Assembly: GCA_963717115.1 (NCBI GenBank)
Contig: CAVQVO010000017.1
Span: 248,001-312,000 of the forward strand
Source: JBBQUN01 sp963717115
GTDB taxonomy: Bacteria; Actinomycetota; Acidimicrobiia; Acidimicrobiales; SZUA-35
Length of the DNA stretch: 64,000 bases
Direction of reading: 5' to 3'
The notes under the pieces: model-generated
What the model saw: the letters and a program-made list of their open reading frames with translations, nothing else
Database searches by the model: none
What the model was told of the DNA's origin: nothing
Shown: positions 47,921-55,800 of the stretch, in pieces
Layout of the letters: the number at the start of each line of letters is the position of its first letter
Position numbering within the stretch: the stretch's first letter is position 1
Translations under genes and position numbers: made by a program

Positions 47921-48324
47921 CCAACACCAAGCGAGCCGTCATCCCCGACGGCGACGACACCCACACCGACGACGACTACGCCAGCGCTACCGACCGGGTC
48001 CGACGAGTACGGGACACCGCCATGGGTGACCCGAAGTTCGCGGCCGCGGTCGAGGCGAAGCGCTCGGCGATCGACCGGCGAGTCACCACACTGGCAGCGT
48101 TGCGAAAGGCGCGGGGCCTCACCCAGGCACAGTTGACCGATGACCTCGGGATGACCCAAGGAGAGATCTCGCGCCTGGAACGCCGAGAGAACCTGCACCT
48201 CGCGACCCTTGCCAGGTTCATCGAGGCGACCGGCGGCCGGCTCCGTATCACCGCGGTGTACGACGACGACGAGGTCGAAGTCGGCATCGGTGACCTCACC
48301 GACGCCACAGTCAGCACCGAGTAG
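47917..48324 (+). CDS. XRE-family antitoxin/repressor
   Basis: A 135-residue protein. An acidic N-terminal extension precedes a helix-turn-helix, LAALRKARGLTQAQLTDDLGMTQGEISRLERRENLHLATLARFIEATGGRLRITAVY, which is the pattern of HigA/XRE antitoxins with the C-terminal strand GRLRITAVYDDDEVEV. It probably binds the inverted repeat at 47413-47432 and neutralises the upstream toxin. Confidence 0.82.
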   Translation: MTNTKRAVIPDGDDTHTDDDYASATDRVRRVRDTAMGDPKFAAAVEAKRSAIDRRVTTLAALRKARGLTQAQLTDDLGMTQGEISRLERRENLHLATLARFIEATGGRLRITAVYDDDEVEVGIGDLTDATVSTE

Positions 48325-48358
48325 CCCTCGACGACCCCGAACGGGAGGAGGTGACGAC

Positions 48359-48691
48359 ATGAGCGGGCATCACAGCTTCTCGAAACTGCGGGATCAGGTG
48401 CTGAGCCGCCCGGGTGGCGCCGAAGCGATGGCGAAGGCGCGGGCTGAGACCATGAAAGAGATCCGGCTCTACGAGCTACGCCACGCCGAGGCCATGAGGC
48501 AGATCGAACAGACCGGGCGGATCGAGATCACGCCCGATGCGATCGCCGACCTCGAACGGCTCGAGGACCTCCGAGTGTCGACGTTGCGGGACTATCTCGA
48601 AGCACTCGGTGCTCGGCTCGAACTCGTAGCGGTGTTCGACGACGAAGACCGTCGCCTACCGGTGCACCTCCGCCCGGAACCAGCGACGTGA
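48359..48691 (+). CDS. Second antitoxin-like XRE-related protein
   Basis: A 110-residue protein. FSKLRDQVLSRPGGAEAMAKARAETMKEIRLYELRHAEAM and the end RVSTLRDYLEALGARLELVAVFDDEDRR match XRE-type antitoxins. The expected recognition helix is degenerate: QIEQTGRIEITPDAIADLERLEDL keeps the outline only. GGGAGGAGG lies before ATG 48359. It may be a duplicated antitoxin or a DNA-binding partner of the preceding pair. Confidence 0.7.
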   Translation: MSGHHSFSKLRDQVLSRPGGAEAMAKARAETMKEIRLYELRHAEAMRQIEQTGRIEITPDAIADLERLEDLRVSTLRDYLEALGARLELVAVFDDEDRRLPVHLRPEPAT

Positions 48692-48870
48692 ACAGGCCTG
48701 TCGGCCGCTCACCAGGATCGCCCCGAGATGAACCGAACGACGGGCCCCCGGACGCGACCGCCGAGATGCCTCAGCGGAAGCGCCGCTTCTTCTCACTCGG
48801 GTCTTCGAGCTCGGACCGAAACGCTGCCGACGCCGACGAGATGCTCGCCGAAGGGTTCGGCGATGGCTGA
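48688..48870 (+). CDS. Possible small protein, unrecognised
   Basis: A 60-codon frame with a GTG start overlapping the stop of the preceding gene (GTGA). It is Arg/Ser/Asp-rich (MPQRKRRFFSLGSSSSDRNAADADEML), with no recognised domain. Coupled position is the only support. Confidence 0.3.
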   Translation: MNRPVGRSPGSPRDEPNDGPPDATAEMPQRKRRFFSLGSSSSDRNAADADEMLAEGFGDG

Positions 48871-49068
48871 CGCGCTCCGGCCGCCAGTCCCCGCCGATGC
48901 CACCCTGAGTGACCAACTCCGACAAGTCGCCCCAGGCGCCGCATCTACCAAGGATCTACCGGGACACCGGTAGACAAGGGGAAACAGCGGGGAGTAACAG
49001 GGAGCCGGAAACCGACCTTGAGCTGGGAAAACAGGGTGTGACCTGCGGATACCTCTTCGGGTTCCAGA

Positions 49069-49116
49069 GGGCTCATAACCCGAAGGTCGCAGGTTCAAAT
49101 CCTGCCCCCGCCACCA
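49069..49116. repeat. att copy 2: exact 48-bp duplicate of the tRNA-fMet 3' end
   Basis: Identical to 43618-43665, from the anticodon stem through CCA. It marks the junction of elements A and B. No 5' half of a tRNA precedes it. Confidence 0.93.
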
Positions 49117-49125
49117 ACGAACGTG

Positions 49126-49156
49126 CGAAGGCCCAGGTCAACGACCTGGGCCTTCG
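49126..49156 (+). terminator. Terminator hairpin after att copy 2
   Basis: CGAAGGCCCAGGTC and its exact complement form a 14-bp stem with an AAC loop, 10 bases after the att CCA. Confidence 0.75.
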
Positions 49157-49180
49157 TCGTTGTCGGCTTGTTCTACCGGT

Positions 49181-50398
49181 TCAGGCGGCGTTCTTCCGGT
49201 TGTTCCCTCGACGTTCCACCGGCGTCTTCCGGGGTCCTTTCGGAGCCTTGTTCTTGGCCGGTGGTCGCGGGCTGGCGAGCCGTTCGGCCGTTGCGGCGGC
49301 CTCAGCTTGCATGCCGGGCAGGACGTGTTGGTAGGTCTGCAGCGTGTGAGCGATGTGGGCGTGACCGAGCCGTTCGGACACGACCTTGACCGGGACGCCC
49401 TCTTTGATCAGGAGGCTGCCGTGGGTGTGACGTAGGTCGTGGAACAGCATCGCAGGGATGCCGGCGTTGCGGACGATGCGTCGGAACGCCTCGTACACGG
49501 CGTGGGGGTGAAGCGGTTCACCGTCTCCGTTGGTGAACACCCAGTCGGCATCGTGGTCGATGTCGACCGCCGCGAACTCGGCGGCCTGGTAGGCCCGCCA
49601 GCCTTCGAGCACGGTCAGGGTGGTGTCGTCGAGTTCGATGGTGCGGCGAGCGGTCTTGGTCTTGCCTCGAGTCTGATGGATCTCGTAACCGACAGCGACG
49701 AGGCCACGGTTGAGATGCAGCCGCTTCATGTCGACGTCGAGGTCGGACCATTTCAGTCCGAGGACCTCGTTGCGGCGCATCCCGGTCATGGCGGTGAGCC
49801 AGTAGATGGGGAAGAACCGATGTCCAGCAGCGGTGCGCAGAAGTTGCCGGAGCTCTTCTTCGGTGAGTGACACGCCTTCGGTGCGTTGCTGGGATCGCTG
49901 TTTGGGGGCGCGGGCGACGAGGGCGACGTTGCGGGACACGAGTCCTCGTCGGTGGGCATCAGTGAGCGAACCGCGGATGATGAGGTGAAGTTCGTAAACA
50001 GTCTTCGGGGCAAGCCCTCGGCCGCTGTCGGGGTGTAGGAGCGAATCGTAGAGCGATTCGATCTGTTGATACCGCAGCCGGCGGATGCCGGTCCTGCCGA
50101 GGGCGGGGAGAATGTGGCGGCGGACGTTGCGTTCATAGCCGCGGTAGGTGCTGGTAGCTAGGTGCAGTTCCTTGGTCGGCAGCCATTGGCTGGTGAGGTA
50201 GGCGCCGAAGGTGAGCGATCGTACGGCGTCGATGCGTTTGGTCTCCGCTGCGGCCAGCTTCCTGGCGAGTTGTTCTGCTTTGGCTCGGTCGGTGCCGGCA
50301 GGGTGCCAGGCGCGGCGTTCCTTGCCGGTGACAGGGTCGCGACCCTCGTAGATGACGGCGTAGAACCGGCCTCGGCGTTGAGCGATGTATCCCTTCAT
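49181..50398 (-). CDS. Tyrosine recombinase/integrase of element B
   Basis: An intact 405-residue phage-type integrase. An AP2-like arm-binding start (MKGYIAQRRGRFYAVIYEGRDPVTGKE) is followed by a SAM-like core-binding domain and the catalytic domain. Catalytic residues are Arg in TGMRRNEVLGLKW, FHDLRHTHGSLL (HxxR), RLGHAH and the Tyr in LQTYQHVLPG. A GAAGGAGG ribosome site precedes ATG 50398. The gene lies 64 bp from att copy 2 and reads towards it. It is related to, but clearly different from, the integrase of element A. Confidence 0.93.
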   Translation of the reverse strand: MKGYIAQRRGRFYAVIYEGRDPVTGKERRAWHPAGTDRAKAEQLARKLAAAETKRIDAVRSLTFGAYLTSQWLPTKELHLATSTYRGYERNVRRHILPALGRTGIRRLRYQQIESLYDSLLHPDSGRGLAPKTVYELHLIIRGSLTDAHRRGLVSRNVALVARAPKQRSQQRTEGVSLTEEELRQLLRTAAGHRFFPIYWLTAMTGMRRNEVLGLKWSDLDVDMKRLHLNRGLVAVGYEIHQTRGKTKTARRTIELDDTTLTVLEGWRAYQAAEFAAVDIDHDADWVFTNGDGEPLHPHAVYEAFRRIVRNAGIPAMLFHDLRHTHGSLLIKEGVPVKVVSERLGHAHIAHTLQTYQHVLPGMQAEAAATAERLASPRPPAKNKAPKGPRKTPVERRGNNRKNAA

Positions 50399-50792
50399 GG
50401 TGTGCCTCCTTCAGGCGTCGGTCCCGGTGGTTGGGACCTCGGAGGAACAATCGGTAGAACGCGACACTGTTCGCTTCCGGAGCAATTGGTGTCGAACGGT
50501 CTTGAAGCGCTGGGGGGTGCAGGTTTGTCGCCACACACCACCGTGACGTCAGCCTGGCGAACTATCGCTCGGGTTGACTATTGGTTGTGGTCTGCCCCGA
50601 GTTCGGCCGCGTGGAAGGACCAATGACCCTCGTTGGCTCGTATGCGCGGGGTCAGGATGTGAGGACCGCACGGCCCGGAGGGGAGTCCATGTTCACAACA
50701 GCTCGGACCGGGGCGCCGGTCAGATCAGCCACGGGAGCGGTTCCTACTGCGCCGCCAGGGGGATCGTTCGGGTTCGGCTCGGGGTCGGTGTT
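50399..50792. other. Intergenic region of element B
   Basis: About 390 bases between the integrase and the haem-binding protein with no supported gene. TTGACT near 50574 could be a -35 box for a rightward promoter; no matching -10 is clear. Confidence 0.35.
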
Positions 50793-51500
50793 GTGAGTCG
50801 CCTGGGGTTCGGTGCCGGCGCCGTTGCGGTGGTGGTCGTTGTGGTTGGTGTCGGGCTCGGCGGTGCGTGGGTGGTGGGGCTGAATGCTGGCATCGCTGCG
50901 GCATTGGTTGTTGCGTCGCTGTTGATCGCCGCGGTGGTGCAGTACGTGCGCAGCCGGGGGGATCGGGCCGGATCGATGTCGCCCGCCACGTTCTTGTTTC
51001 ACTCCATGGCGGCAGCTGTGGTCGTGCTGCTCGCGATCCAGCTTCTTCCAGCCGGCCGTGCCCATTCGAATCCGCCTGTGACCGGCGAACCGCAGTGGGC
51101 GGATCCTCAAGCGAGGGAGCTGATGGTGAACGCGTGCTACGGCTGTCATAGCAACGAGGTCGAATGGCCGTGGTACTCCAACATCGCGCCGATGTCCTGG
51201 GCGATCAGCGACCACGTCGAGGAGGGTCGCGAAGCAGTGAACTACTCGGAGTTCGACCGACCCCAGGAAGAAGCAGGCGAAACGGTCGAGGTCATTCTCG
51301 AGGGCTCGATGCCACCCGCCTACTACACGAGGTTCGGCCTCCACCCTGAGGCCGACCTGTCGGAGGCCGAGATCAACCGACTCGTCGCTTGGCTACGCCA
51401 GACCCCTGGCCTCAGCGAAGACGACGAAGACGACGAGCGCGACGAAGACCAAGAGGATCATGAAGACGACGACGCTGAGGAGCGCGACGACGGTGACTGA
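50793..51500 (+). CDS. Membrane-anchored haem-binding domain protein
   Basis: A 235-residue protein with two or three N-terminal hydrophobic segments (residues about 5-85), then an extracytoplasmic haem-binding domain. ACYGCHSNEVEWPWYSNIAPMSW contains the CxxCH haem site and the WPWYSxIAPxSW signature of this family, and MPPAYYTRFGLHPEADLS follows. The C-terminal 30 residues are almost entirely Asp/Glu. It is probably a c-type-like haem protein facing outside. The GTG at 50793 is the likely start, but upstream alternatives exist. Confidence 0.82.
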   Translation: MSRLGFGAGAVAVVVVVVGVGLGGAWVVGLNAGIAAALVVASLLIAAVVQYVRSRGDRAGSMSPATFLFHSMAAAVVVLLAIQLLPAGRAHSNPPVTGEPQWADPQARELMVNACYGCHSNEVEWPWYSNIAPMSWAISDHVEEGREAVNYSEFDRPQEEAGETVEVILEGSMPPAYYTRFGLHPEADLSEAEINRLVAWLRQTPGLSEDDEDDERDEDQEDHEDDDAEERDDGD

Positions 51501-51561
51501 AGCTTGGATGTGGCTCAGCACGAGCTCGAGCTGGGCTGGATTCAGGTAGCGCAGGCAGGGG

Positions 51562-52311
51562 CTATTGCTTGATGGCTTGTCCGATCCGTCGTTTCAGGTC
51601 TGGGTCGATGACCGAGTCGGGGTCGCGGAGGCGGCCGAGTTCGGCATGAACGCCAACAAGTGCCGCGTAGAGAGGTGGACAGGTGGGGCAAGTCTCGAGG
51701 TGGGCTTCGATCAGGGTCACTGTCGTGATGTCGAGGTCGCCGTTGAGGTAGTCGCTGACGTGTTGGCGCGCGTCCCAGCAGGGCATGGGGACTCCTTTGG
51801 TGGCGATGCGGCGTTCGTGGCCGGTTGCGAGCGCGGTGACCATTGCCATTCGCCCGCGACGGAGTCGTTGTTTGGCGGCCGGGAGGGAGATCTGGTGGAT
51901 GTCGGCGATATCGACAACGCGTAGGCCCTCGATGTCGTGGAGGATGACGGCGGATCGGTAGATGTGTGGCAGGCGCACGAGCGCGTCGAGCAGTTCGTCT
52001 CGTGTGGACGCCCGCTCGACTGTGGCTTCGGCGTTCACGCTGTAGGAATCGTCTCGCCAGCTCTGTTCGACGTCTTCGACGGCGATCTCGTGGTGACTCC
52101 TGCGGGCGCGGTCGAGAATCAGATTGTGGGCGATGCGGATGAGCCAGTGCCCCAGCGGCGCGTCGTTTCGGTACTGGTGGCGGCGTTCGAGCGCTCTAAC
52201 GACGGTGTCTTGAACGGTGTCTGCGGCAAGTTCGGGATCTCGGGTCACGCCCAGTGCGTACCGATACAGCATGTCGAGCTGGCCGGTGAGGTCGTCAGGT
52301 TCGAAACTCAT
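51562..52311 (-). CDS. ECF sigma factor fused to a zinc-finger anti-sigma domain
   Basis: A 249-residue protein. Residues 1-165 are an ECF sigma factor: region 2 MLYRYALGVTRDPELAADTVQDTVVRALER and WLIRIAHNLILDRARR, and region 4 LPHIYRSAVILHDIEGLRVVDIADIHQISLPAAKQRLRRGR. Residues 180-249 form an anti-sigma zinc finger: CWDARQHVSDYLNGDLD, then EAHLETCPTCPPLY with HxxxCxxC. The two are in one frame with no stop between, so the sigma factor carries its own redox- or metal-sensitive inhibitor. It overlaps the thioredoxin gene (ATGA), suggesting redox control. Confidence 0.85.
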   Translation of the reverse strand: MSFEPDDLTGQLDMLYRYALGVTRDPELAADTVQDTVVRALERRHQYRNDAPLGHWLIRIAHNLILDRARRSHHEIAVEDVEQSWRDDSYSVNAEATVERASTRDELLDALVRLPHIYRSAVILHDIEGLRVVDIADIHQISLPAAKQRLRRGRMAMVTALATGHERRIATKGVPMPCWDARQHVSDYLNGDLDITTVTLIEAHLETCPTCPPLYAALVGVHAELGRLRDPDSVIDPDLKRRIGQAIKQ

Positions 52312-52790
52312 GGCCCCATTGAACGAGCGACGAGGCCGGTACCGGCCCATGCGATGAGCATCGTCCCGATCACGACCAGGACGAGCGAGCCAAGGGCGAC
52401 GCCGAAGCCGAGCAAAACGACTCCCGCAGCTCCTCTCGCTCCCAACAGGCCGACGGGCGAGCTGGGCCTGACGTCGATGGCGGCTCCCGCGGCCGCGTCG
52501 AACAGGCCCCGGACACTGATCGCTGATTGGAGACCCGAAAGGCGTCCGACCTCGATGCCTTCATGCAAAGCGACAAGGGTGGGGACTGCACGGATCTCGA
52601 AGAGTTCGACGAGGTCAGGTTGCAGGCCGGCGTTGACGTCGACGACAGCGACGCTGGGAGCGTCGGCCGCCACGCGATCGACGATCGGGGACAGGTTCCG
52701 ACAGGAACCGCACCACGGCGCCCATGCTTTGATGACAACGGCGCCGTGGTTGAGTCCACGGATCGCCGTCGGTGCGGGACTTTCGGACAT
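52308..52790 (-). CDS. Thioredoxin-domain protein with C-terminal membrane helices
   Basis: A 160-residue protein. The thioredoxin fold begins near residue 10 and has the active site KAWAPWCGSCRNLSP (CxxC) and the cis-Pro strand IRAVPTLVALHEG. The last 50 residues hold a hydrophobic hairpin (GAAGVVLLGFGVALGSLVLVVIGTMLIAWAG). The domain is therefore membrane-tethered, probably with a cytoplasmic thioredoxin. It sits between DUF2892 and the sigma/anti-sigma fusion in one operon. Confidence 0.85.
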   Translation of the reverse strand: MSESPAPTAIRGLNHGAVVIKAWAPWCGSCRNLSPIVDRVAADAPSVAVVDVNAGLQPDLVELFEIRAVPTLVALHEGIEVGRLSGLQSAISVRGLFDAAAGAAIDVRPSSPVGLLGARGAAGVVLLGFGVALGSLVLVVIGTMLIAWAGTGLVARSMGP

Positions 52791-52803
52791 GCGCTGGAGC
52801 GGC

Positions 52804-53019
52804 TCAGTGCGCGCTGGCTTCGGGACTGGTCTTGTTGGTCCGGAAACCGAGCAGTGAATAGAGCGGGCACCAGCCCGACAAGCCAGTCAGCAGTGGCACC
52901 AGGGCGACGACGCCGAGAATGGTCCCGCCGGTCCCCTCCATCACGCCGAATCCGACGATCATCAAAGCGATCCCGATGACGACCCTCACGGTTCGGTCCC
53001 AGGCTGCTTCGTTCATCAT
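52804..53019 (-). CDS. DUF2892 inner-membrane protein (YgaP-type membrane domain)
   Basis: A 71-residue protein. The family N terminus NEAAWDRTVRVVIGIALM is followed by two membrane helices with a GxxxGxxGWCPLYSLLGF turn, the standard DUF2892 motif. In other bacteria this domain is often fused to rhodanese or encoded with sulfur-transfer genes. Start ATG 53019 or 53016, with AGGAAG upstream. First gene of the DUF2892-thioredoxin-sigma operon. Confidence 0.85.
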   Translation of the reverse strand: MMNEAAWDRTVRVVIGIALMIVGFGVMEGTGGTILGVVALVPLLTGLSGWCPLYSLLGFRTNKTSPEASAH

Positions 53020-53209
53020 GACATCTCGCTTCCTGTTGGGGCCCCCAATGCTGAGGGCCGACACCGAGTAGACGGACGAAGACCCCCGAGGGATACAAGA
53101 AACTCTGACCCGATTCGACTTATCGGCGTTTTAGGGGTCCGTGGGGGATGGCATAGGGCTCGCTCTTCGACACTGAGCCTCACAAACCTTCTACGAGTTG
53201 GAGACCATC

Positions 53210-53869
53210 ATGAGTATCAAACGACAGATCCGGATGACCCTGGTCGCAGCCGCCCTCGCCGCTGTCGGCGTGACCGCGGCGGCCGGAGCCACCGTGTTCG
53301 ACGGACCCGGCTCGAGCGACGACACCACCACGACCAGTCAGACAACCCCCACCGCAGCCTTGTCGCCATCGACGACGCCCACCTCGGCGGTTGATGTTTC
53401 GGGGCCGTGTGACGAGGCCGAGCATCTCAACGATTCGCGCTGCGCAGGGAGCCCGGATGCCACGTCGCCGACGACCGCAGTCCCTGCTGCGACGCCGACT
53501 TCGGGGATTGACGTTTCGGGGCCATGTGACGAGGCGGAGCACGTCAATGATGCGCGCTGTGCAGGGAGCCCGGACGCCACATCGTCCACGGCCGCAGTCC
53601 CTGCTGCGACGCCGACTTCGGGGGTTGATGTTTCGGGGCCGTGTGACGAGGCGGAGCACGTCAATGATTCCCGCTGCACCGGCGGAACCGACTTCGACAG
53701 TTCGTCATCGAGCGGCTCGGACGACGATGACTTCCGGAACGACACCAGCGACGACAGCTCGGACGACGATGATGATCGTTCGGGTCGCAGCGGTTCTGAC
53801 GACGATGACGACGATGACGATGACGACCGACGTGGTCGTGGACGGGGTGGGAATTCCAACGACGACTGA
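53210..53869 (+). CDS. Secreted acidic repeat protein with paired cysteines
   Basis: A 219-residue protein. A signal peptide is clear (RQIRMTLVAAALAAVGVTAAAGA). Three near-identical units of about 40 residues each contain VSGPCDEAEHxNDxRC with two Cys and are joined by Ser/Thr/Pro linkers. The last 75 residues are mostly Asp/Ser with a small Arg/Gly end. Such a tail would bind divalent cations. TTGGAG precedes ATG 53210. It is divergent from the DUF2892 operon. No named family is recognised. Confidence 0.75.
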   Translation: MSIKRQIRMTLVAAALAAVGVTAAAGATVFDGPGSSDDTTTTSQTTPTAALSPSTTPTSAVDVSGPCDEAEHLNDSRCAGSPDATSPTTAVPAATPTSGIDVSGPCDEAEHVNDARCAGSPDATSSTAAVPAATPTSGVDVSGPCDEAEHVNDSRCTGGTDFDSSSSSGSDDDDFRNDTSDDSSDDDDDRSGRSGSDDDDDDDDDDRRGRGRGGNSNDD

Positions 53870-53965
53870 TCCGAAACCGCAAGTGTTGAGCGACTGCTGG
53901 CCGGTCGGTGGGGCAGGCATACGCCTGCTCCACCGGCGCGTCCGGCCCGAGTCGACGAGTGGGTG

Positions 53966-54532
53966 TCAGCGGAGGCCTTCTCCGATGAGCAGGAGGCCGA
54001 AGGCGGCGAAGGTGATGGCTGCGCCGATCTTGATGGTCTTGTCGGGTAGGTGAGTACCGAGTTGTTGGCCGACGACGATGGCCAAAGCGTCGGCGGCGAC
54101 CATGCCGATCGTTGAGCCGAGCCAGGTTCCCATGAGGCCGTTGTCCGCGGCGAGGGTCACGGTGGCCAGCATGGTTTTGTCGCCGAGTTCGGCGAGGAAG
54201 AACGCGATGGCCACGGTGAGGAAGACGGATCGGGCGTTGTGGGCGGCTCGTGCGTTGTCGTCTTCGGTGAGTTCGTCGCCTCGGAGCGTCCAGGCTGCGA
54301 AGCCGAGGAACGCTAGGCCTGCGGCGATGGAGATGGCGTTGGTCGGTAGCGCGGCTCCGATGGCGGCGCCGACGAGAACGCTGAAGAGGTGCACAATGGC
54401 GGTCGCGGCGGTGATGGCAGCCAGGATCGTGCGGGCTCGATAGCGGGTGGCGAACGTCATGGCCATCAGTTGGCTCTTGTCGCCGAGTTCGGCGACGAAG
54501 ATGATGGCGGTGCTGATCAGAAATGCGTCCAT
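53966..54532 (-). CDS. GDT1/UPF0016 (TMEM165-type) cation transporter
   Basis: A 188-residue protein with six predicted membrane helices in two homologous halves. Each half carries the family signature: VAELGDKSQLMAMTFA near the start and LAELGDKTMLATVTLA in the second half (ExGDK[ST]). Family members export Mn2+ or move Ca2+. GGAGG precedes ATG 54532. A yybP-ykoY-type riboswitch lies immediately upstream, which supports Mn2+ export. Confidence 0.9.
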   Translation of the reverse strand: MDAFLISTAIIFVAELGDKSQLMAMTFATRYRARTILAAITAATAIVHLFSVLVGAAIGAALPTNAISIAAGLAFLGFAAWTLRGDELTEDDNARAAHNARSVFLTVAIAFFLAELGDKTMLATVTLAADNGLMGTWLGSTIGMVAADALAIVVGQQLGTHLPDKTIKIGAAITFAAFGLLLIGEGLR

Positions 54533-54600
54533 GGTGTCCTCCGAGAGTGTGGCCCGGAGGAAGGGCGGACGCCCTCGACCGGGCATCGTTGATGCCTGGT

Positions 54601-54689
54601 CGAAGGTCTTGCTCACCCACGGATGGGCCTGGGGACCGGGGCTCATCACCCAGCGTGTCGATCTCCCAGCGTCGAGCTACTCCCCTTCG
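54601..54689 (-). ncRNA. yybP-ykoY-type manganese riboswitch
   Basis: On the minus strand the leader of the GDT1 gene contains GGGGAGTAGC (54676-54685) and, 70 bases later, GCAAGACCTT (about 54604-54613). These are the two conserved elements of yybP-ykoY aptamers. CGAAGG (54684-54689) pairs with CCTTCG (54601-54606) to close stem P1. A hairpin GGCATC-AAC-GATGCC (54582-54596) and a G/C-rich hairpin follow before the start codon as a plausible expression platform. Identification is by eye from the consensus. Confidence 0.75.
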
Positions 54690-54780
54690 CCGATCGTGAG
54701 GCTACCGGTGCCCGAGACATCAATGACGCCGGCTGGATCGACGGTTTCGGACTGTTTTCAGGTTCCGCTACGGCAGTTGC

Positions 54781-55310
54781 GTGGCGTGTTCGTTCAGTGT
54801 GGAACATGGTCTCCTCGATTGCCGCCCCGGCTCAACTCGTTGGGTCGCTCGGCTGCGTAGCCCGTTCGTCCAGGTCGCAGTCGCCGGTGTGGTGGGCATG
54901 GTGGTGATCGGTGTGGGCAGCCTGATTGCGTGGCAACGGGCCGGCGAGGCCGAAGCCATGAACGATGTCCGGTCCCGCACGGAGCTGTTGGCTCGGACGG
55001 TGTTGGAGCCGAATCTGTCGGCGGCTCTGCTCGATGGTGACGCGACGGCGATCGAGCGGCTGGATGTGATCGTCGAGCAGCGAGTCCTCGATGGTTCGAC
55101 GTTGCGGGTGAAGCTGTGGGACGCGACGGGCCTCGTGGTGTACGCCGATGAGCATCGGCTCATCGGCGAGCGCTACGAACTCGATGACGACAAGATCACG
55201 TCGTTGGACAGCGGTGAGGTGGTGTCTGAGGTCAGCTCACTCGATGGCCCGGAAAACCGGTTCGAGACTGCGGGACAGGCACTCGAGGTGTATCTGCCGG
55301 TCGCGGCGTG
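54781..55310 (+). pseudogene. Sensor kinase N-terminal fragment
   Basis: The translation gives one membrane helix (VQVAVAGVVGMVVIGVGSLIAW) and an extracytoplasmic sensor region (LDGDATAIERLDVIVEQRVLDGSTLRVKLWDATGLVVYADE). The kinase half is missing: the reading runs at about 55300 into an unrelated phosphotransferase remnant. This looks like a deletion junction. An intact kinase of a different type lies just downstream on the other strand. Confidence 0.6.
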
Positions 55311-55790
55311 GTCCAGGATCTCGCCGCCACCTCGTTCGCCATCGCCGCTGCGGCCGAGACGGCATCGACCAAGCAGCCCGCGAACCCCCCCGCTCGCACC
55401 GAAGGCCGACGTCATCGTCCACGGCGACCTCCACGACACGAACACCTTCTGCAAACGATCGCTTCGGACGGCGCACCAAAGAGGGGTTTCATCGATCTCG
55501 ACGGTCTCAGCAGAGGCACACCGGAAGAGGACCTCGCCAACCTCGCCGTCCACCTCGAACTCCGCAACCTTCAAGCCCGCACCGGTCTCGGCTCCGATGC
55601 GCGTTCCCGTGAGCTGTACCAGAGCTACCAGCGGCTGCGGCCACTCAACCAGGAACGGCTCACTGCGGTGGAACGGCACACGTGGTTCCGTCTGGCCAGC
55701 CTCTACCAGTATCGAGCCAACAGCCATCACCTCGTCCCCGAGCTCCTGCGAAAGACCGAACCGGGTCGGCTGCGACAATCCGGGTCATCG
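55311..55790 (+). pseudogene. APH/choline-kinase-type phosphotransferase remnant
   Basis: The catalytic loop DVIVHGDLHDTNTF (HGDxHxxN) and the metal-binding segment GFIDLDGLSRGTPEEDLANLAVHLELR (D.D plus downstream helix) are those of aminoglycoside/choline-kinase-like phosphotransferases. They lie in different frames: a base appears lost near 55447 and the frame also changes near the C7 run at 55386. The N-terminal lobe is absent. Non-functional. Confidence 0.6.
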
Positions 55791-55800
55791 GCTGACGTCG

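Larger units (their letters stand above)
43666..49116. mobile_element. Integrated element A (tRNA-fMet site)
   Basis: About 5.45 kb bounded on the left by the intact tRNA-fMet 3' end and on the right by an exact 48-bp copy of it. It carries a tyrosine integrase next to the tRNA end, a large 2OG-Fe(II) oxygenase and a toxin-antitoxin-like operon. The integrase is frameshifted, so the element may be immobile. No replication or transfer genes are seen. Confidence 0.8.

Noticed and set aside
49069..49116. Second tRNA-Met gene
   Set aside because: Only the 3' portion is present; no D arm or 5' acceptor strand precedes it. The same holds at 60255 and 62740.
50581..50796. Small gene upstream of the haem-binding protein
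   Set aside because: Low-complexity translation without a domain, and no convincing start signal.
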